Assembly (NCBI RefSeq): GCF_016056275.1
Contig: NZ_JAECZA010000228.1
Span: forward strand, 62,001-126,000
Direction: 5' to 3'
Source of the DNA: Dendronalium phyllosphericum CENA369
GTDB taxonomy: Bacteria; Cyanobacteriota; Cyanobacteriia; Cyanobacteriales; Nostocaceae
DNA length: 64,000 bases
In this document: piece after piece, positions 63,569 to 64,000 of the stretch
Layout of the letters: each line of letters opens with the position of its first letter
How positions within the stretch are numbered: the stretch's first letter is position 1
Made by a program: the position numbers and the translations under genes
The notes under the pieces: generated by a model
What the model was told of the DNA's origin: nothing
The model's input: only the letters and a program-made list of their open reading frames with translations
Databases searched by the model: none

Positions 63569-64000
63569 ATGGAACTACGACACCTGCGCTATTTCGTCAC
63601 TTTGGCAGAAGAACTGCACTTCGGACGGGCAGCCGAACGATTGCATATTGCCCAACCTCCCTTAAGTCAACAAATTCGACAGCTAGAGAAGGAATTGGAC
63701 TTTGAATTGTTTCACCGCACGAAACGAAATGTGCAGTTAACGGCAGCAGGGCAAGTTTTTCTGGGTGAAGTGCAGCAAATTTTTAGGCAATTGCAGCAGG
63801 CAATCGAAGTCGGACAACAAACCAGTAGAGGCGAAGTTGGAAAGTTGATAATTGGCTTTGTCAGTTCAGCAGGGTATAATATTTTGCCAATTCTTCTGCG
63901 AAACTTTCGGGGTAGCGTTCCTGGTGTGAGTTTGGAATTACACGAACTGACTACAGATTTGCAGTTAGAGTGGTTGCGGCAAGGTCGAATGGATGTAGGA
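63569..64000 (+). CDS. LysR-family transcriptional regulator, 3' end missing
   Basis: The frame from ATG 63569 encodes MELRHLRYFVTLAEELHFGR, AAERLHIAQPPLSQQIRQLE, then KELDFELFHRTKRNVQLTAAG: the LysR winged helix-turn-helix. It then enters the co-inducer domain (KLIIGFVSSAGYNILPILL) and runs off the window at 64000. An in-frame ATG at 63551 is an alternative start. It is divergent from the methyltransferase gene and may regulate it, as LysR proteins often control divergent neighbours. Confidence 0.88.
   Translation, partial: MELRHLRYFVTLAEELHFGRAAERLHIAQPPLSQQIRQLEKELDFELFHRTKRNVQLTAAGQVFLGEVQQIFRQLQQAIEVGQQTSRGEVGKLIIGFVSSAGYNILPILLRNFRGSVPGVSLELHELTTDLQLEWLRQGRMDVG

Noticed and set aside
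1-64000. CRISPR arrays, tRNA or rRNA genes, insertion sequences
   Set aside because: I saw no regularly spaced repeats, no cloverleaf-like segments and no intact transposase frame. A dedicated tRNA search could still find a tRNA I missed.

Overview
The window looks like chromosomal DNA of a filamentous, Nostocales-type cyanobacterium. The octamer GCGATCGC (HIP1) recurs throughout. The window also carries a cytochrome c6 gene, a CoaR/CoaT cobalt-efflux pair, a DUF3386 gene, heptanucleotide tandem repeats and many two-component/PAS domains. It starts inside a decayed gene and ends inside a LysR gene.

Region 1 (1-6.0 kb) is a decayed, accessory flank. It holds remnants of a flavin-dependent (tryptophan-type) halogenase and of an unidentified protein, then an acyltransferase-3 gene, a hexapeptide acetyltransferase, a YdcF-like protein and a secreted protein of unknown function.

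Region 2 (6.0-39.3 kb) is a very large polysaccharide locus, almost all on the minus strand. It encodes thirteen glycosyltransferases, a Wzy-like polymerase, two SDR epimerases, two DegT aminotransferases, a Gfo/Idh dehydrogenase, an N-formyltransferase, a WbpD-like hexapeptide N-acyltransferase, a Wzm/Wzt-type ABC exporter, a PEP-CTERM protein and, on the plus strand, a Wzc/GumC-type chain-length kinase. The genes from 28.9 kb down to 6.0 kb form one near-continuous run that ends at an intrinsic terminator at about 6.0 kb. The enzymes imply 2,3-diamino-uronic-acid and N-formyl-amino-sugar building blocks in a long repeat unit. No flippase, outer-membrane channel or initiating phosphoglycosyl transferase is visible here. 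A Rossmann-type protein of unknown function (25784-26791) is translationally coupled inside the sugar cassette.

Region 3 (39.3-51.6 kb) is ordinary core genome: Tex, ferredoxin, small membrane proteins, a coiled-coil protein, cytochrome c6, aldo/keto reductase, DUF3386 and a LuxR regulator. It ends with divergent coaR-coaT sharing a palindromic operator. Three membrane miniproteins of 35-38 aa lie in gaps between genes here and in region 4.

Region 4 (51.7-64 kb) contains a K+ channel/RCK protein, an orphan Imm11 immunity gene preceded by the tail of a lost toxin, and a DeoR regulator divergent from a transketolase with helically phased TGCA repeats between them. It also has a 1206-aa hybrid histidine kinase with a PAS-only partner, a methyltransferase and a truncated LysR gene.
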